NCBI GenBank assembly: GCA_963763015.1
Contig: CAVXML010000012.1
Location: 1 to 64,000, forward strand
From: Fodinibacter sp963763015
GTDB lineage: Bacteria; Actinomycetota; Actinomycetes; Actinomycetales; Dermatophilaceae
Direction of reading: 5' to 3'
Length of the DNA: 64,000 nucleotides
Part shown: one piece after another, positions 1 to 8,099 of the stretch
How positions within the stretch are numbered: position 1 is the stretch's first letter
Layout: the number at the start of each line of letters is the position of its first letter
Notes under the pieces: model-generated
Seen by the model: the letters and a program-made list of their open reading frames with translations, nothing else
What the model was told of the DNA's origin: nothing
Databases searched by the model: none
Program-made: the position numbers and the translations under genes

Positions 1-1
1 C

Positions 2-718
2 GCCGCCCACCTGGCCATGGCGGGCCACAAGACGCTCCTCCTCGACCTGGACCTGGCGTTCGGGGACGTCGCCATCAGCCTGCAGCTCATCCCGGTGCAG
101 TCGGTCTTCGACGCCGTGGCCATGAGCGGCCACATGGACGAGCAGGGGATGAGGTCGCTGGTCACCGTGCACGAGTCCAGCGGCCTGGACGTCATCTGCG
201 CGCCCAACGACCCGAGCGACGCCGACCGGATCCCGGTGAACGTGGTCACCGAGCTGCTGAAGACCGCTCGTCAGCACTACGACTACATCATCGTGGACAC
301 CCCTCCGTCCTTCACCGAGCACGTACTCGCCGCCTGCGACATCAGCTCGGCCCTCATCCTCATCGCCACGCTCGACATCCCGGCGGTCAAGAACCTCCGG
401 GTGGCCATCGACACACTGGACATGCTCGGCAGCCCGAAGGATGCCCGCATCATCGTCCTCAACCGGGCCGATGCCAAGGTCGGGCTGCGGCCCGATGACG
501 TGGTCTCTGCGATCAAGACCGACATCGCGATCAGCATCCCGAACTCCATGGCCGTTCCCGCCTCGGTCAACCGCGGCATCCCCGTCGTCATCGACGACCC
601 TCGCGGTCCGGTCAGCACATCGATCCGCGAGCTGGCCGACATCCACATCCGGCAGCGCTTCGGTGACGAGGTTCAGGTCGCCGGGCAGCGCAAGAGTCTC
701 TTCAGGGGGCGCAGATGA
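2..718 (+). CDS. CpaE/TadZ-like pilus ATPase, 5' truncated by window edge
   Basis: C-terminal part of a MinD/ParA-type ATPase of a Tad (Flp) pilus system; TadZ/CpaE proteins place the assembly machine at the membrane. The frame is open from the first bases, so the ATG at 17 is probably internal and the Walker A loop lies upstream of the window. Visible: the switch-like segment DLDLAFGDVAIS and a buried strand YDYIIVDTPPSF typical of the family's Walker B region. The stop overlaps the next ATG by 4 bp (ATGA), so it is translated together with the CpaF ATPase that follows. Family assignment is strong from motifs plus context; the missing N-terminus prevents judging whether the ATP loop is intact. 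Confidence 0.88.
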   Translation, partial: AAHLAMAGHKTLLLDLDLAFGDVAISLQLIPVQSVFDAVAMSGHMDEQGMRSLVTVHESSGLDVICAPNDPSDADRIPVNVVTELLKTARQHYDYIIVDTPPSFTEHVLAACDISSALILIATLDIPAVKNLRVAIDTLDMLGSPKDARIIVLNRADAKVGLRPDDVVSAIKTDIAISIPNSMAVPASVNRGIPVVIDDPRGPVSTSIRELADIHIRQRFGDEVQVAGQRKSLFRGRR

Positions 719-2091
719 GCTTGGCGGACCGACTCGACAGCGTGCGGCGGAGTCAGGAGCCCGTGCCGGCCACCGGGCGACCGGAGTTCGGTGCGGCGGA
801 ACGCCGTCGCCGGGGCCACGACCCATTCGCCAAGGTCAAGGGCCGTGTCCATCAGGCCCTCATCGAAAGCCTGGGCCCGCGGCTCTACGACCCCCACCTC
901 CCCGAGGCCGAGCTTGCCGCACAGGTGCGCCAGACCCTCCAGCAGACGATCGACGCGGAGGAGACGCCGCTCTCCCAGGCGGACCGGACCCGGATCGCGC
1001 AGGAGGTCTCTGACGAGATCCTCGGGCACGGCCCCCTCGAACCGCTGCTGCGGGACCCCGAGATCACCGAGATCATGGTCAACGGTCCTGACTCGATCTA
1101 CGTGGAGCGCGGCGGCAAGATCTACCCGGTCGAGACCCACTTCACTGGCGAGTCGCACCTGCGACGGGTCATCGACAAGATCGTCGGCCGTGTGGGCCGC
1201 CGCATCGACGAAGCCAGCCCCCTGGTTGACGCGCGCCTGCCCGACGGCTCCCGCGTGAACGCCGTCATCGCGCCCGTCGCGCTGGACGGTGCTGTGCTCA
1301 CCATCCGCAAGTTCTCGGCCGACCCGTTCACCGACGCCGACCTCATCGCCTTCGGCACGATGTCGGTCCCCGTGCGTGACTTCCTCAGGGCCTGCGTCCT
1401 GGGGCGTCGCAACATCGTCATCTCCGGGGGTACCGGGTCCGGCAAGACGACGACGCTCAACGTCATCTCGTCCTACCTCCCCGAGGACGAGCGCATCGTC
1501 ACCATCGAGGACGCGGCGGAGCTGCAGCTCCACCAGGACCACGTGCTGCGGCTGGAGTCGCGACCGGCGAACATCGAGGGTCGCGGTGCCATCGCCATCC
1601 GTGACCTCGTGCGCAACTCCCTTCGCATGCGCCCCGACCGCATCGTCGTCGGTGAGGTGCGTGACGGTGCCGCGCTCGACATGCTTCAGGCCATGAACAC
1701 CGGTCACGACGGGTCGATCACCACGGTGCACGCGAACAGCCCTCGCGACTCCCTGTCCCGCCTGGAAACCATGGTGCTCATGGCAGGCGTCGACCTGCCC
1801 GTGCGCGCCATCCGCGAGCAGGTGGCCGGCGCCCTCGACCTCATCATCCAGCAGGCTCGCCTCAAGGACGGCTCTCGCCGGATCGTCGCAATCACCGAGG
1901 TGGTCGGCATGGAGGGGGACGTCATCACCCTCCAGGACCTGTTCACCTTCGACTACTCCGCCGGCCGAGACGACGCCGGCCGGTTCCGCGGCCAGCTGGT
2001 GAGCACCGGCCTGCGGCCCAGGTTCACCCAGGACCTCGCGGACCTCGGCATCGAGCTCCACCCGACGATGTTCACCTTCGGTGCCCGATGA
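715..2091 (+). CDS. cpaF: CpaF/TadA-family secretion ATPase (Tad locus 1)
   Basis: Hexameric cytoplasmic ATPase that powers assembly of Flp/Tad pili. 458 aa, usual family length. A helical N-terminal domain (to about residue 120) precedes the catalytic core with Walker A GGTGSGKTTT near residues 237-246, a downstream Glu/His-rich stretch (TIEDAAELQLHQDH) and RIVVGEVRDGAA near residue 309, followed by TTVHANSPRD (His box). Overlaps its neighbours by 4 bp on both sides, so it belongs to one tad operon. It is a different paralogue from the CpaF at 49553, which has a shorter N-terminus. Confidence 0.95.
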   Translation: MSLADRLDSVRRSQEPVPATGRPEFGAAERRRRGHDPFAKVKGRVHQALIESLGPRLYDPHLPEAELAAQVRQTLQQTIDAEETPLSQADRTRIAQEVSDEILGHGPLEPLLRDPEITEIMVNGPDSIYVERGGKIYPVETHFTGESHLRRVIDKIVGRVGRRIDEASPLVDARLPDGSRVNAVIAPVALDGAVLTIRKFSADPFTDADLIAFGTMSVPVRDFLRACVLGRRNIVISGGTGSGKTTTLNVISSYLPEDERIVTIEDAAELQLHQDHVLRLESRPANIEGRGAIAIRDLVRNSLRMRPDRIVVGEVRDGAALDMLQAMNTGHDGSITTVHANSPRDSLSRLETMVLMAGVDLPVRAIREQVAGALDLIIQQARLKDGSRRIVAITEVVGMEGDVITLQDLFTFDYSAGRDDAGRFRGQLVSTGLRPRFTQDLADLGIELHPTMFTFGAR

Positions 2092-3017
2092 CGATGCGCT
2101 TCTCCCGTCTGGCCGGCGTGCCTGGTCGAGTCCTCGCCCCTGTCTGCGCTGCCCTCCTGCTTCTGGGAGCACCCAGCGCTTCCGCGGAGACGATCAACGC
2201 GTCCCTCAGCGACCTGCGACCCAGCGACACGGCGGTGCAGGGCACCCTCATCCTCCGGACCGACGACGCAGCGGCGGTCGACCCTGAGTCGGTCTCGGGA
2301 ACCCTGGGAGGGAAGACCACCGAGGTCACGGTCGCGCCGTCGACTGCGCAGCGGACCACGATGCTCGTCATCGACACGAGCGGCTCGATGAACGCCTCCG
2401 GCATGGCGACCGTCCGCACCGCGGTGAGGGACTTCCTCGCCGAGGTGCCGGACGACGTGAAGGTCGGTGTCGTCTCCTTCGCGACCACGTCGGGTGTCGA
2501 CGTCGAGCCCACCACCGACCGGGCCAAGGTGCAGCGGGCCGTCAACGCCCTGAGGTCCAAGGGCGAGACTGCGCTCTACGCCGGCGTCCAGGATGCCGTG
2601 GCGGCGCTCGGCACCGAGGGCGAGCGCAGCATCGTCCTGCTCAGCGACGGCGGCGACACCGTCGCTGCAGCTGGAGGGGGAGCGGCCGGCGCTCGCAAGG
2701 GACGCCGGGCCGCTGTCGACGCGCTGCTCAAGGCCAAGGTGCGCGCCGAGGTCGTCGCGTTCAAGAGCCCCGAGGCGAACGGCGAGGTGCTCAGGGCCTT
2801 CGCCAAGGCGGGAGGCGGCTCGGTGGTGGCGGCCGAGAACCGCGCCGCGGTCGCGGAGGCGTTCGACGCCGCCGCCGTGACGCTCCAGTCCCAGGTCCTC
2901 GTGTCATGGGTCCGGCCGGCCGGCCTCGACGGGGCCCAGGAGATCACCGTGCGGGGCGTGGCGGGCGACGACACGTTCCTCGCTCGCTCCACGGTGAACC
3001 TGAACGCCGCCAGTGAC
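2088..3017 (+). CDS. VWA-domain half of a VWA-TadB fusion, frame lost near 3010-3025
   Basis: Signal peptide (hydrophobic residues 15-32, cleavage after SASA) followed by a von Willebrand A domain with MIDAS motif DTSGSMNAS near residue 95 and LLSDGGDT further on. In many actinobacteria this extracytoplasmic VWA domain is fused directly to a TadB/GspF membrane domain. Here the reading frame stays open to 3845, but after about 3017 its translation is Arg/Pro/Gly-rich shadow sequence, while the TadB domain continues in the +1 frame from 3013. The end given is where homologous-looking sequence stops, not a stop codon. One extra base (or two missing) between about 3010 and 3025 would restore a single protein. 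Sequencing error and real mutation cannot be told apart here. Confidence 0.75.
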
Positions 3018-4077
3018 GTCGGTCAGCCCATCGGCATCGCCCTCTGCGGTTGTCGCGCCGGCGACAGGCAGCAGCGGCTCCGGCGAGACTCCGTGGACCG
3101 GGCTCCTCCTCCCCATCGCGCTGATCGCCCTCTTCCTCGGCGTCTTCGTCCTGGTCATGGCCATCTTCGCGCCGGTCTTCCGCTCCAAGCGGAAGGAGCG
3201 GGTGGCGACCATCGACCGGTACGGCCTGGGGTCGCTGCGGGCCCGCCCCAAGCAGCAGGCGACCCCCAGCGCGATCAGCGCGCAGCTGGTCCAGATGGGC
3301 GACCGGGTCATGGAGGGGCGGGAGTCGACGACCAAGACCATGGCCCTCCTCGACCGCGCCGACCTGCCCTGGCGGGCGGGCGAGTGGTTCGTGCTGCGGA
3401 TCGCCGCGGTCATCGTCGGCGTCGCGCTGGGCTACATCCTCCTCGCGTCCCGGTCATGGATCCTGGGGGTCGCCCTCGGGCTCGCCCTCGGGCTGCTGCT
3501 GCCGTCCTTCGCGCTACGGCACCTGGCTCGGCGGAGGGCACGCGCCTTCGAGTTCGTGCTTCCCGATGTCCTGATGCTCGTCGCGACGAGCCTCGCCAGC
3601 GGGTTCAGCCTGCTCCAGGCGCTCGACGCGGTCGCCCGCGACGCACCCGAGCCGGCCGGGAAGGAGTTCTCCCGCGCGCTCGCGGAGACACGGATCGGAG
3701 CCGACGTCTCCGACGCCCTGGACCACATGGCCGAGCGCATGGACTCCGAGAACATGCGCTGGGCGACGATGGCGATCCGCATCCAGCGGGAGGTCGGCGG
3801 CAACCTCGCCGAGACCCTGCGCACGACCGCCGCCACCCTGCGTGAGCGGGAGGGCCTGCGGCGCCACGTGCGGGCACTGTCGGCCGAGGGCCGTTTCTCG
3901 GCCTACATCCTCATCGCGCTCCCGATCGTCATCCTGATCTGGACGATGATCACGAACTACGACTACGTCAGCCTCCTGTGGACAACGCTGCTGGGGGTCC
4001 TGATGTGCGTTGCAGGACTGGTCGCCATGGTCATCGGCATCTTCTGGATGCGCAGAGTCGTGCAGATCGAGGTGTGA
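3013..4077 (+). CDS. tadB: TadB-like T2SS F-domain membrane protein (second half of VWA-TadB fusion)
   Basis: Inner-membrane platform protein of the Tad pilus. The frame begins with a Ser/Pro/Ala/Gly linker that looks like the natural continuation of the VWA half, then a membrane segment (about residues 31-53), a basic loop, a second hydrophobic pair (about 119-160) and the T2SSF domain with AIRIQREVGGNLAETL, ending in two hydrophobic segments. The GTG at 3013 has no convincing ribosome site, so independent translation is doubtful. It ends 2 bp before the tadC start. Confidence 0.8.
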   Translation: MTSVSPSASPSAVVAPATGSSGSGETPWTGLLLPIALIALFLGVFVLVMAIFAPVFRSKRKERVATIDRYGLGSLRARPKQQATPSAISAQLVQMGDRVMEGRESTTKTMALLDRADLPWRAGEWFVLRIAAVIVGVALGYILLASRSWILGVALGLALGLLLPSFALRHLARRRARAFEFVLPDVLMLVATSLASGFSLLQALDAVARDAPEPAGKEFSRALAETRIGADVSDALDHMAERMDSENMRWATMAIRIQREVGGNLAETLRTTAATLREREGLRRHVRALSAEGRFSAYILIALPIVILIWTMITNYDYVSLLWTTLLGVLMCVAGLVAMVIGIFWMRRVVQIEV

Positions 4078-4079
4078 CC

Positions 4080-4988
4080 ATGCTCCTGTGGGTCGGTGTG
4101 CTGCTGCTCGTCGTGGCCGTCGTCGTCGTCGTGCTCGCCGCTACCCTCGGCGCGGGCCAGACGACGGGGGTCGCGAGGTCGTTGGAGCTCGTCAACTACC
4201 GGTCGACACGCGCGACCGTGGCCAAGAACGAGCTCCCTGCCAGGGACCGGCTCCTCGAGCCGCTGCTGAACGCTCTCCGTGGCCTCGCGGTCCGGCTCTC
4301 CCCGGCCGGAACGAGTGAGCGCATCGCGCACTCGCTGGACAAGGCTGGCAACCCGCCGTCGTGGTCCGTCGAGCGCGTCATGGGGTTCAAGGGCATCGGG
4401 CTGATCTTCGGTGTGGTCCTCAGCCTCGTGCTGTTCGGACTGAGCCTGACCGGCCTCCTGGTGAGCCTGGCCTTCGGGGCCTTCGGCTTCTTCCTCCCCG
4501 ACCTCCTCGTCTACAACGCCGGGCTGCGGCGCCAGAAGGAGATGCGCCGGGGTCTGGCGGATGCCCTGGACATGCTCACCGTGTGCGTCGAGGCCGGCCA
4601 GGGCTTCGACGCCGCCATCCTCCAGGTGGCGCGCACCGTGACCGGCCCCATCGGCGGTGAGTTCGCGCGCGTGCTGTCCGAGATCCAGATCGGCAAGACC
4701 CGGGCCGACGCGTTCGCCTCGCTCGGGGAGCGCACCACGGCCCCCGAGGTGAAGACCTTCGTGAGCGCCCTCGTGCAGGCCGACCGGATGGGCCTGCCGA
4801 TCGCCGCCGTCCTGCGCGAGCAGACCAAGGAGATGCGCATCGCCCGTCGGCAGCGCGCCGAGGAGCAGGCTCAGAAGGTCACCGTCAAGATCCTCTTCCC
4901 GCTGCTGCTCTGCATCTTCCCCGCGCTGTTCATCATCATCATCGGCCCGGGCGCCATCCGCATCGTGGAGCTGTTCCGGGTGATCTGA
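4080..4988 (+). CDS. tadC: TadC-like T2SS F-domain membrane protein (Tad locus 1)
   Basis: 302 aa partner of the TadB-like protein in the pilus inner-membrane platform. N-terminal membrane segment (residues 2-24), a central hydrophobic pair (about 100-140), a T2SSF domain with ALDMLTVCVEAGQGFDAA, and a C-terminal anchor (FPALFIIIIGPGAIRI). The ATG at 4080 is preferred to an upstream in-frame codon at 3978 because it sits 2 bp after the tadB stop, as expected in this tightly packed operon. A hairpin follows the stop. Confidence 0.9.
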   Translation: MLLWVGVLLLVVAVVVVVLAATLGAGQTTGVARSLELVNYRSTRATVAKNELPARDRLLEPLLNALRGLAVRLSPAGTSERIAHSLDKAGNPPSWSVERVMGFKGIGLIFGVVLSLVLFGLSLTGLLVSLAFGAFGFFLPDLLVYNAGLRRQKEMRRGLADALDMLTVCVEAGQGFDAAILQVARTVTGPIGGEFARVLSEIQIGKTRADAFASLGERTTAPEVKTFVSALVQADRMGLPIAAVLREQTKEMRIARRQRAEEQAQKVTVKILFPLLLCIFPALFIIIIGPGAIRIVELFRVI

Positions 4989-4991
4989 CGT

Positions 4992-5008
4992 CCGTCCGCT
5001 GCGGACGG
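4992..5008. terminator. Hairpin between convergent tadC and response regulator
   Basis: CCGTCCGC and GCGGACGG flank a single base; folding would give a six-pair stem with a five-base loop. It lies 4 bp after the tadC stop and 9 bp before the end of the opposite-strand regulator, so it could end transcription from both sides. No T run follows, as is common for GC-rich actinobacteria. Confidence 0.5.
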
Positions 5009-5016
5009 CGAGGAAC

Positions 5017-5691
5017 TCAGGGCCGGCCCGTCGACGCCGTGCGGCCCGGGTTGTCGGAGATGAGCCCGAGCCGCACTGCCGCGATGACCGCGCTGGCCCG
5101 GTTGTGGGCGCCGAGCTTCTCGTAGATCTTGCCGATGTGGGTCTTGACCGTGGACGGGCTCATGAAGAGCGACCGCCCCACCTCGGCCACCGACGCGCCC
5201 TCGACGAGGAGCTTGAGCACCTCCGTCTCGCGCGTGGTCAGCGCGGTCTGAGGTGACTCGCTGCGCCGGCGCATCGCCTCGGCGAGGCCGCTCGCGGAGA
5301 ACTCGAGCGGCATCTCAGCCGCGCGGCGGACCGCTGAGATCACCTGCTCCGACGGTGCGCTCTTGCGCACGAGGGCGGACGCACCGGCATCCAAGGCCTC
5401 CAACAGGCTGGAGTCGTCGTTGAGCATGGTGAGGACCACGAGGCCGATCCGGTGAGAACGCTCGCGGGCGGCCCTGACCAGCGAGAGCCCGCTGCCGTCG
5501 GGCATCGTGACGTCGATGACGGCGACGAGGGGCCCATCTGTGGGAGCCGCCAGCAGGCGGTCGAGAAGGGTGTGGCCCTCTGCGAGCGACCCCGCGTGGC
5601 CGATCACCTGGATCTCCGGCTGGGCGTCGAGCATCGCCGCGATGCCTTCGCGCACCACGGCGTGGTCGTCCACGAGCACGACGCTGAGCAT
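5017..5691 (-). CDS. NarL/FixJ-family response regulator
   Basis: 224 aa two-component regulator. Receiver domain with acidic pair D8-D9, phospho-acceptor D60 (VAVIDVTMPDG) and a Lys in VRKSA in place of the more common LKD. LuxR-type helix-turn-helix at about 150-210 (LTTRETEVLKLLVEGASV, then STVKTHIGKIYEKL). Start ATG follows a good GGGAGGGG site. It lies just downstream of the histidine kinase at 5710-7308, 18 bp apart and presumably co-transcribed, and converges on the tad genes. Control of tad genes is an inference from position only. Confidence 0.9.
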   Translation of the reverse strand: MLSVVLVDDHAVVREGIAAMLDAQPEIQVIGHAGSLAEGHTLLDRLLAAPTDGPLVAVIDVTMPDGSGLSLVRAARERSHRIGLVVLTMLNDDSSLLEALDAGASALVRKSAPSEQVISAVRRAAEMPLEFSASGLAEAMRRRSESPQTALTTRETEVLKLLVEGASVAEVGRSLFMSPSTVKTHIGKIYEKLGAHNRASAVIAAVRLGLISDNPGRTASTGRP

Positions 5692-5709
5692 CGCGGTCCC
5701 CTCCCTGAG

Positions 5710-7308
5710 TCAGGGCGTACGTCGAGCCGCTGCCGCGACCGGCGCCGACTCCTCGACCGACAGGGTAACCGTCGTGCGTCCGGGAGTGTCCGAACGGACC
5801 TCGAGATGTGCCTCGACGCCGTCGACCGATGGCGTGCGGTAGGCCTGACGAGCGGTCCTCGGGTTGCCGTCGTGGGACACCTCGACGTTGGTCGGGCCGA
5901 CGACCGACGCCGTGAGAGTCACCCAGGCATTGCGGGCGCCGCTCGACTGTGCGTCGGCGAGGACGTCCATGACCAGCCGGTGCACGAGGATCTCGACACG
6001 AGGGTCGATTCGCCGCTGGCGCTCGCTCACCGTCACGGTCGTGCGCATTCCGGTGACGCTGCCGAAGCTCTGCACCGCGGCGCTCAGCACCGCTCCCAGC
6101 CCGGTGCCGGGCCGTTCGGCCACGCGGAGGTCCGTGATGTGCAGCCGCAGGTCGGCCATCACCTCGCCCAGCCGGTCGCGGAGGGCGTCGAGGCCGTCAC
6201 GCATGTCCGACCCGGAGGATCCGGCCTGCATCCGCAGGGCGTCGACCTTGTAGCCGAGGGCCGCCAGCTCCTGCGCGATGCCGTCATGGATGTCGCGAGA
6301 GATGCGGTCGCGCTCCTCGATGCTCGCCACCTGGCGCAGCTCGCCGAAGAGCAGGCCGGCCTGGATCGTGGGCGCGATCCGTCGCGTGACGTCGGCGGCG
6401 ATCCGCAGCTCGTCGCGCGAGAAGAACTGGTCGTCGGGCCGCTCCGCGACGAGCACGGTCGTCGAGCCGTTGCCCAGGGCGTACGGCACCACCAGGGCCC
6501 GTCGTGCTCCCAGGTCGTCGGTGAAGGTGACCTGCGTCGGTCGCCACTTCGAGCGTCCGGCGGTGAGCACCCCGGAGACGTGGTCGGCGACCGCCCAGGG
6601 CGCCCGCGTCGACCCACGCAGGGCAACCGGCACCAGGTGCTCGGCGTCCTGCGTCACGAGCACGGCACTGCGGACCGATGGCACGTCGGCTGCGAGGAGG
6701 TCGAGGGCGAGCGTCGCGCTCGCGAGGGCGTCGAGGCCGGTTGACATCTGGGACGACAGGTCCTGCAGTCGCTCGATGAGCTCGATCGCCTCGCGGGCCG
6801 CAGGGTCGGCGTCCTCGGCCGCCTGCTCCGCGGCCAGCCGCTGGTTCCAGGCGCCGAGGATGCCGAGCAGGGACGCGGCGGCCAGCCACGCCAACATCTC
6901 GGGCGTCACGCCTCGCGACTGTTCGAACAGGGCCGCCGCTCCGAGGAAGGCTCCGCCACCAAGGGCCGACGTGAGCAGGAAGCCGAACCGGCCGTACAGG
7001 GTGCCGGCGTGGTAGGCGGGGATGAGGATGAGCAGCGCCGCACCCTCGGTGAGCGCAAAGGCCACTCCGGAAGCCGCAGCCGACAGGGCGAGCAGCGCCA
7101 GGACCAGGCTGTCCAGCACGCCGCGGCGACCCAGCGGCGTCCGGTCGAGCACGACGATGACGAGGTCGAGGGCCACGACCAGCAGAAGCCACGGCAGGAC
7201 CGCCACGACCGAGTCGACCAGGAAGGCCAGGAGGGCGGCCAGCACGGCGAAACCGAGGCGGATGGCGACCGACGCGTCGAGCCACCGGAGCCATCGCAGT
7301 CGGGTCAC
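5710..7308 (-). CDS. Membrane sensor histidine kinase (HisKA_3) with atypical ATPase domain
   Basis: 532 aa. The first ~150 residues are hydrophobic and hold several membrane segments. A GAF-like region (about 175-325) precedes the dimerisation box SRDIHDGIAQELAALGY, with the phospho-His near residue 340, typical of NarX/DesK-type kinases. The C-terminal region aligned with HATPase_c is odd: the N-box position reads VLADAQSSGARN rather than the usual E..xNA..HA, and the G1 position reads SHDGNPR rather than DDGxG. ATP binding may be weak or lost. GTG start at 7308 has a TACCCT -10 element seven bases upstream (7316-7321), so the mRNA is probably leaderless. Cognate regulator is the next gene. 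Confidence 0.85.
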   Translation of the reverse strand: MTRLRWLRWLDASVAIRLGFAVLAALLAFLVDSVVAVLPWLLLVVALDLVIVVLDRTPLGRRGVLDSLVLALLALSAAASGVAFALTEGAALLILIPAYHAGTLYGRFGFLLTSALGGGAFLGAAALFEQSRGVTPEMLAWLAAASLLGILGAWNQRLAAEQAAEDADPAAREAIELIERLQDLSSQMSTGLDALASATLALDLLAADVPSVRSAVLVTQDAEHLVPVALRGSTRAPWAVADHVSGVLTAGRSKWRPTQVTFTDDLGARRALVVPYALGNGSTTVLVAERPDDQFFSRDELRIAADVTRRIAPTIQAGLLFGELRQVASIEERDRISRDIHDGIAQELAALGYKVDALRMQAGSSGSDMRDGLDALRDRLGEVMADLRLHITDLRVAERPGTGLGAVLSAAVQSFGSVTGMRTTVTVSERQRRIDPRVEILVHRLVMDVLADAQSSGARNAWVTLTASVVGPTNVEVSHDGNPRTARQAYRTPSVDGVEAHLEVRSDTPGRTTVTLSVEESAPVAAAARRTP

Positions 7309-7315
7309 CCTGAGC

Positions 7316-7321
7316 AGGGTA
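7316..7321 (-). promoter_or_regulatory. -10 element TACCCT for leaderless histidine-kinase mRNA
   Basis: TACCCT on the minus strand, seven bases before the GTG at 7308. No ribosome site can fit in that gap, so transcription would start at or next to the start codon. Confidence 0.5.
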
Positions 7322-7419
7322 GTGGTCCCGGGCGTCGGCCTCTCGGCGTACAGGGTCTTCCCAGACCGCTGTGCGAAACTGGTCCGTCAGCTGACCTGCG
7401 TGGAAAGGAACGAACCGAC

Positions 7420-8097
7420 GTGAAAGGTCGCGTGCTGGTCGTCGACGACGACCTGGCGCTGGCGGAGATGCTCGGGATCGTCCTGCGCAACGAGGGCCTC
7501 GAGGTCGACCACGTCGCCGACGGCCCCAGCGCCATCGGCGCGTTCCGCGAGCACCGCCCCGATGTCGTGCTCCTCGACGTCATGCTGCCCGGCATCGACG
7601 GGCTCGAGGTGTGCCGGCAGATCCGCGCGGAGTCCGGGGTTCCGATCGTCATGCTGACCGCCAAGACCGACACCATCGACATCGTGCTGGGCCTCGAGTC
7701 CGGTGCCGACGACTACGTCGTCAAGCCGTTCAAGCCCCAGGAGCTCGTGGCGCGGGTCCGGGCGCGGCTCCGGCGTGGCGACGAGCCGGACCCCGAGCGC
7801 CTCACGATCGGTGACCTCGCCATCGACGTCGCAGGTCACTCCGTCACGCGGAACGGCGCCGTGGTGAGCCTGACACCGCTCGAGTTCGACCTGCTCGTCG
7901 CGCTGGCCCGCAAGCCGTGGCAGGTGTTCACCCGCGAGGTGCTGCTCGAGCAGGTCTGGGGGTACCGGCACGCCGGGGACACCCGCCTCGTCAACGTGCA
8001 CGTCCAGCGGCTGCGCTCCAAGATCGAGCACGACCCGGAGCACCCGGAGATCGTGGTCACCGTGCGCGGGGTCGGTTACAAGGCGGGCAAGGCCTGA
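7420..8097 (+). CDS. mtrA: Response regulator MtrA
   Basis: OmpR/PhoB-family regulator, 225 aa. Receiver domain with D9/D10/D11 pocket, phospho-acceptor D53 (LLDVMLPGIDG), and K102 in DDYVVKPFKPQE; winged-helix effector domain from about 125 to the end (SLTPLEFDLLVALARKP, VNVHVQRLRSKIE, VTVRGVGYKAG). The very MtrA-like sequence and the order mtrA-mtrB-lpqB make the name secure. In actinobacteria MtrA controls cell-wall hydrolase, division and osmotic-response genes. GTG start chosen because GGAAAGGAA lies nine bases upstream. Stop is 2 bp before mtrB. Confidence 0.96.
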   Translation: MKGRVLVVDDDLALAEMLGIVLRNEGLEVDHVADGPSAIGAFREHRPDVVLLDVMLPGIDGLEVCRQIRAESGVPIVMLTAKTDTIDIVLGLESGADDYVVKPFKPQELVARVRARLRRGDEPDPERLTIGDLAIDVAGHSVTRNGAVVSLTPLEFDLLVALARKPWQVFTREVLLEQVWGYRHAGDTRLVNVHVQRLRSKIEHDPEHPEIVVTVRGVGYKAGKA

Positions 8098-8099
8098 CC

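Noticed and set aside
3017..3845. C-terminal 276 codons of the VWA reading frame as real protein
   Set aside because: Arg/Pro/Gly-rich with no domain, and lies over the well-formed TadB domain in another frame.
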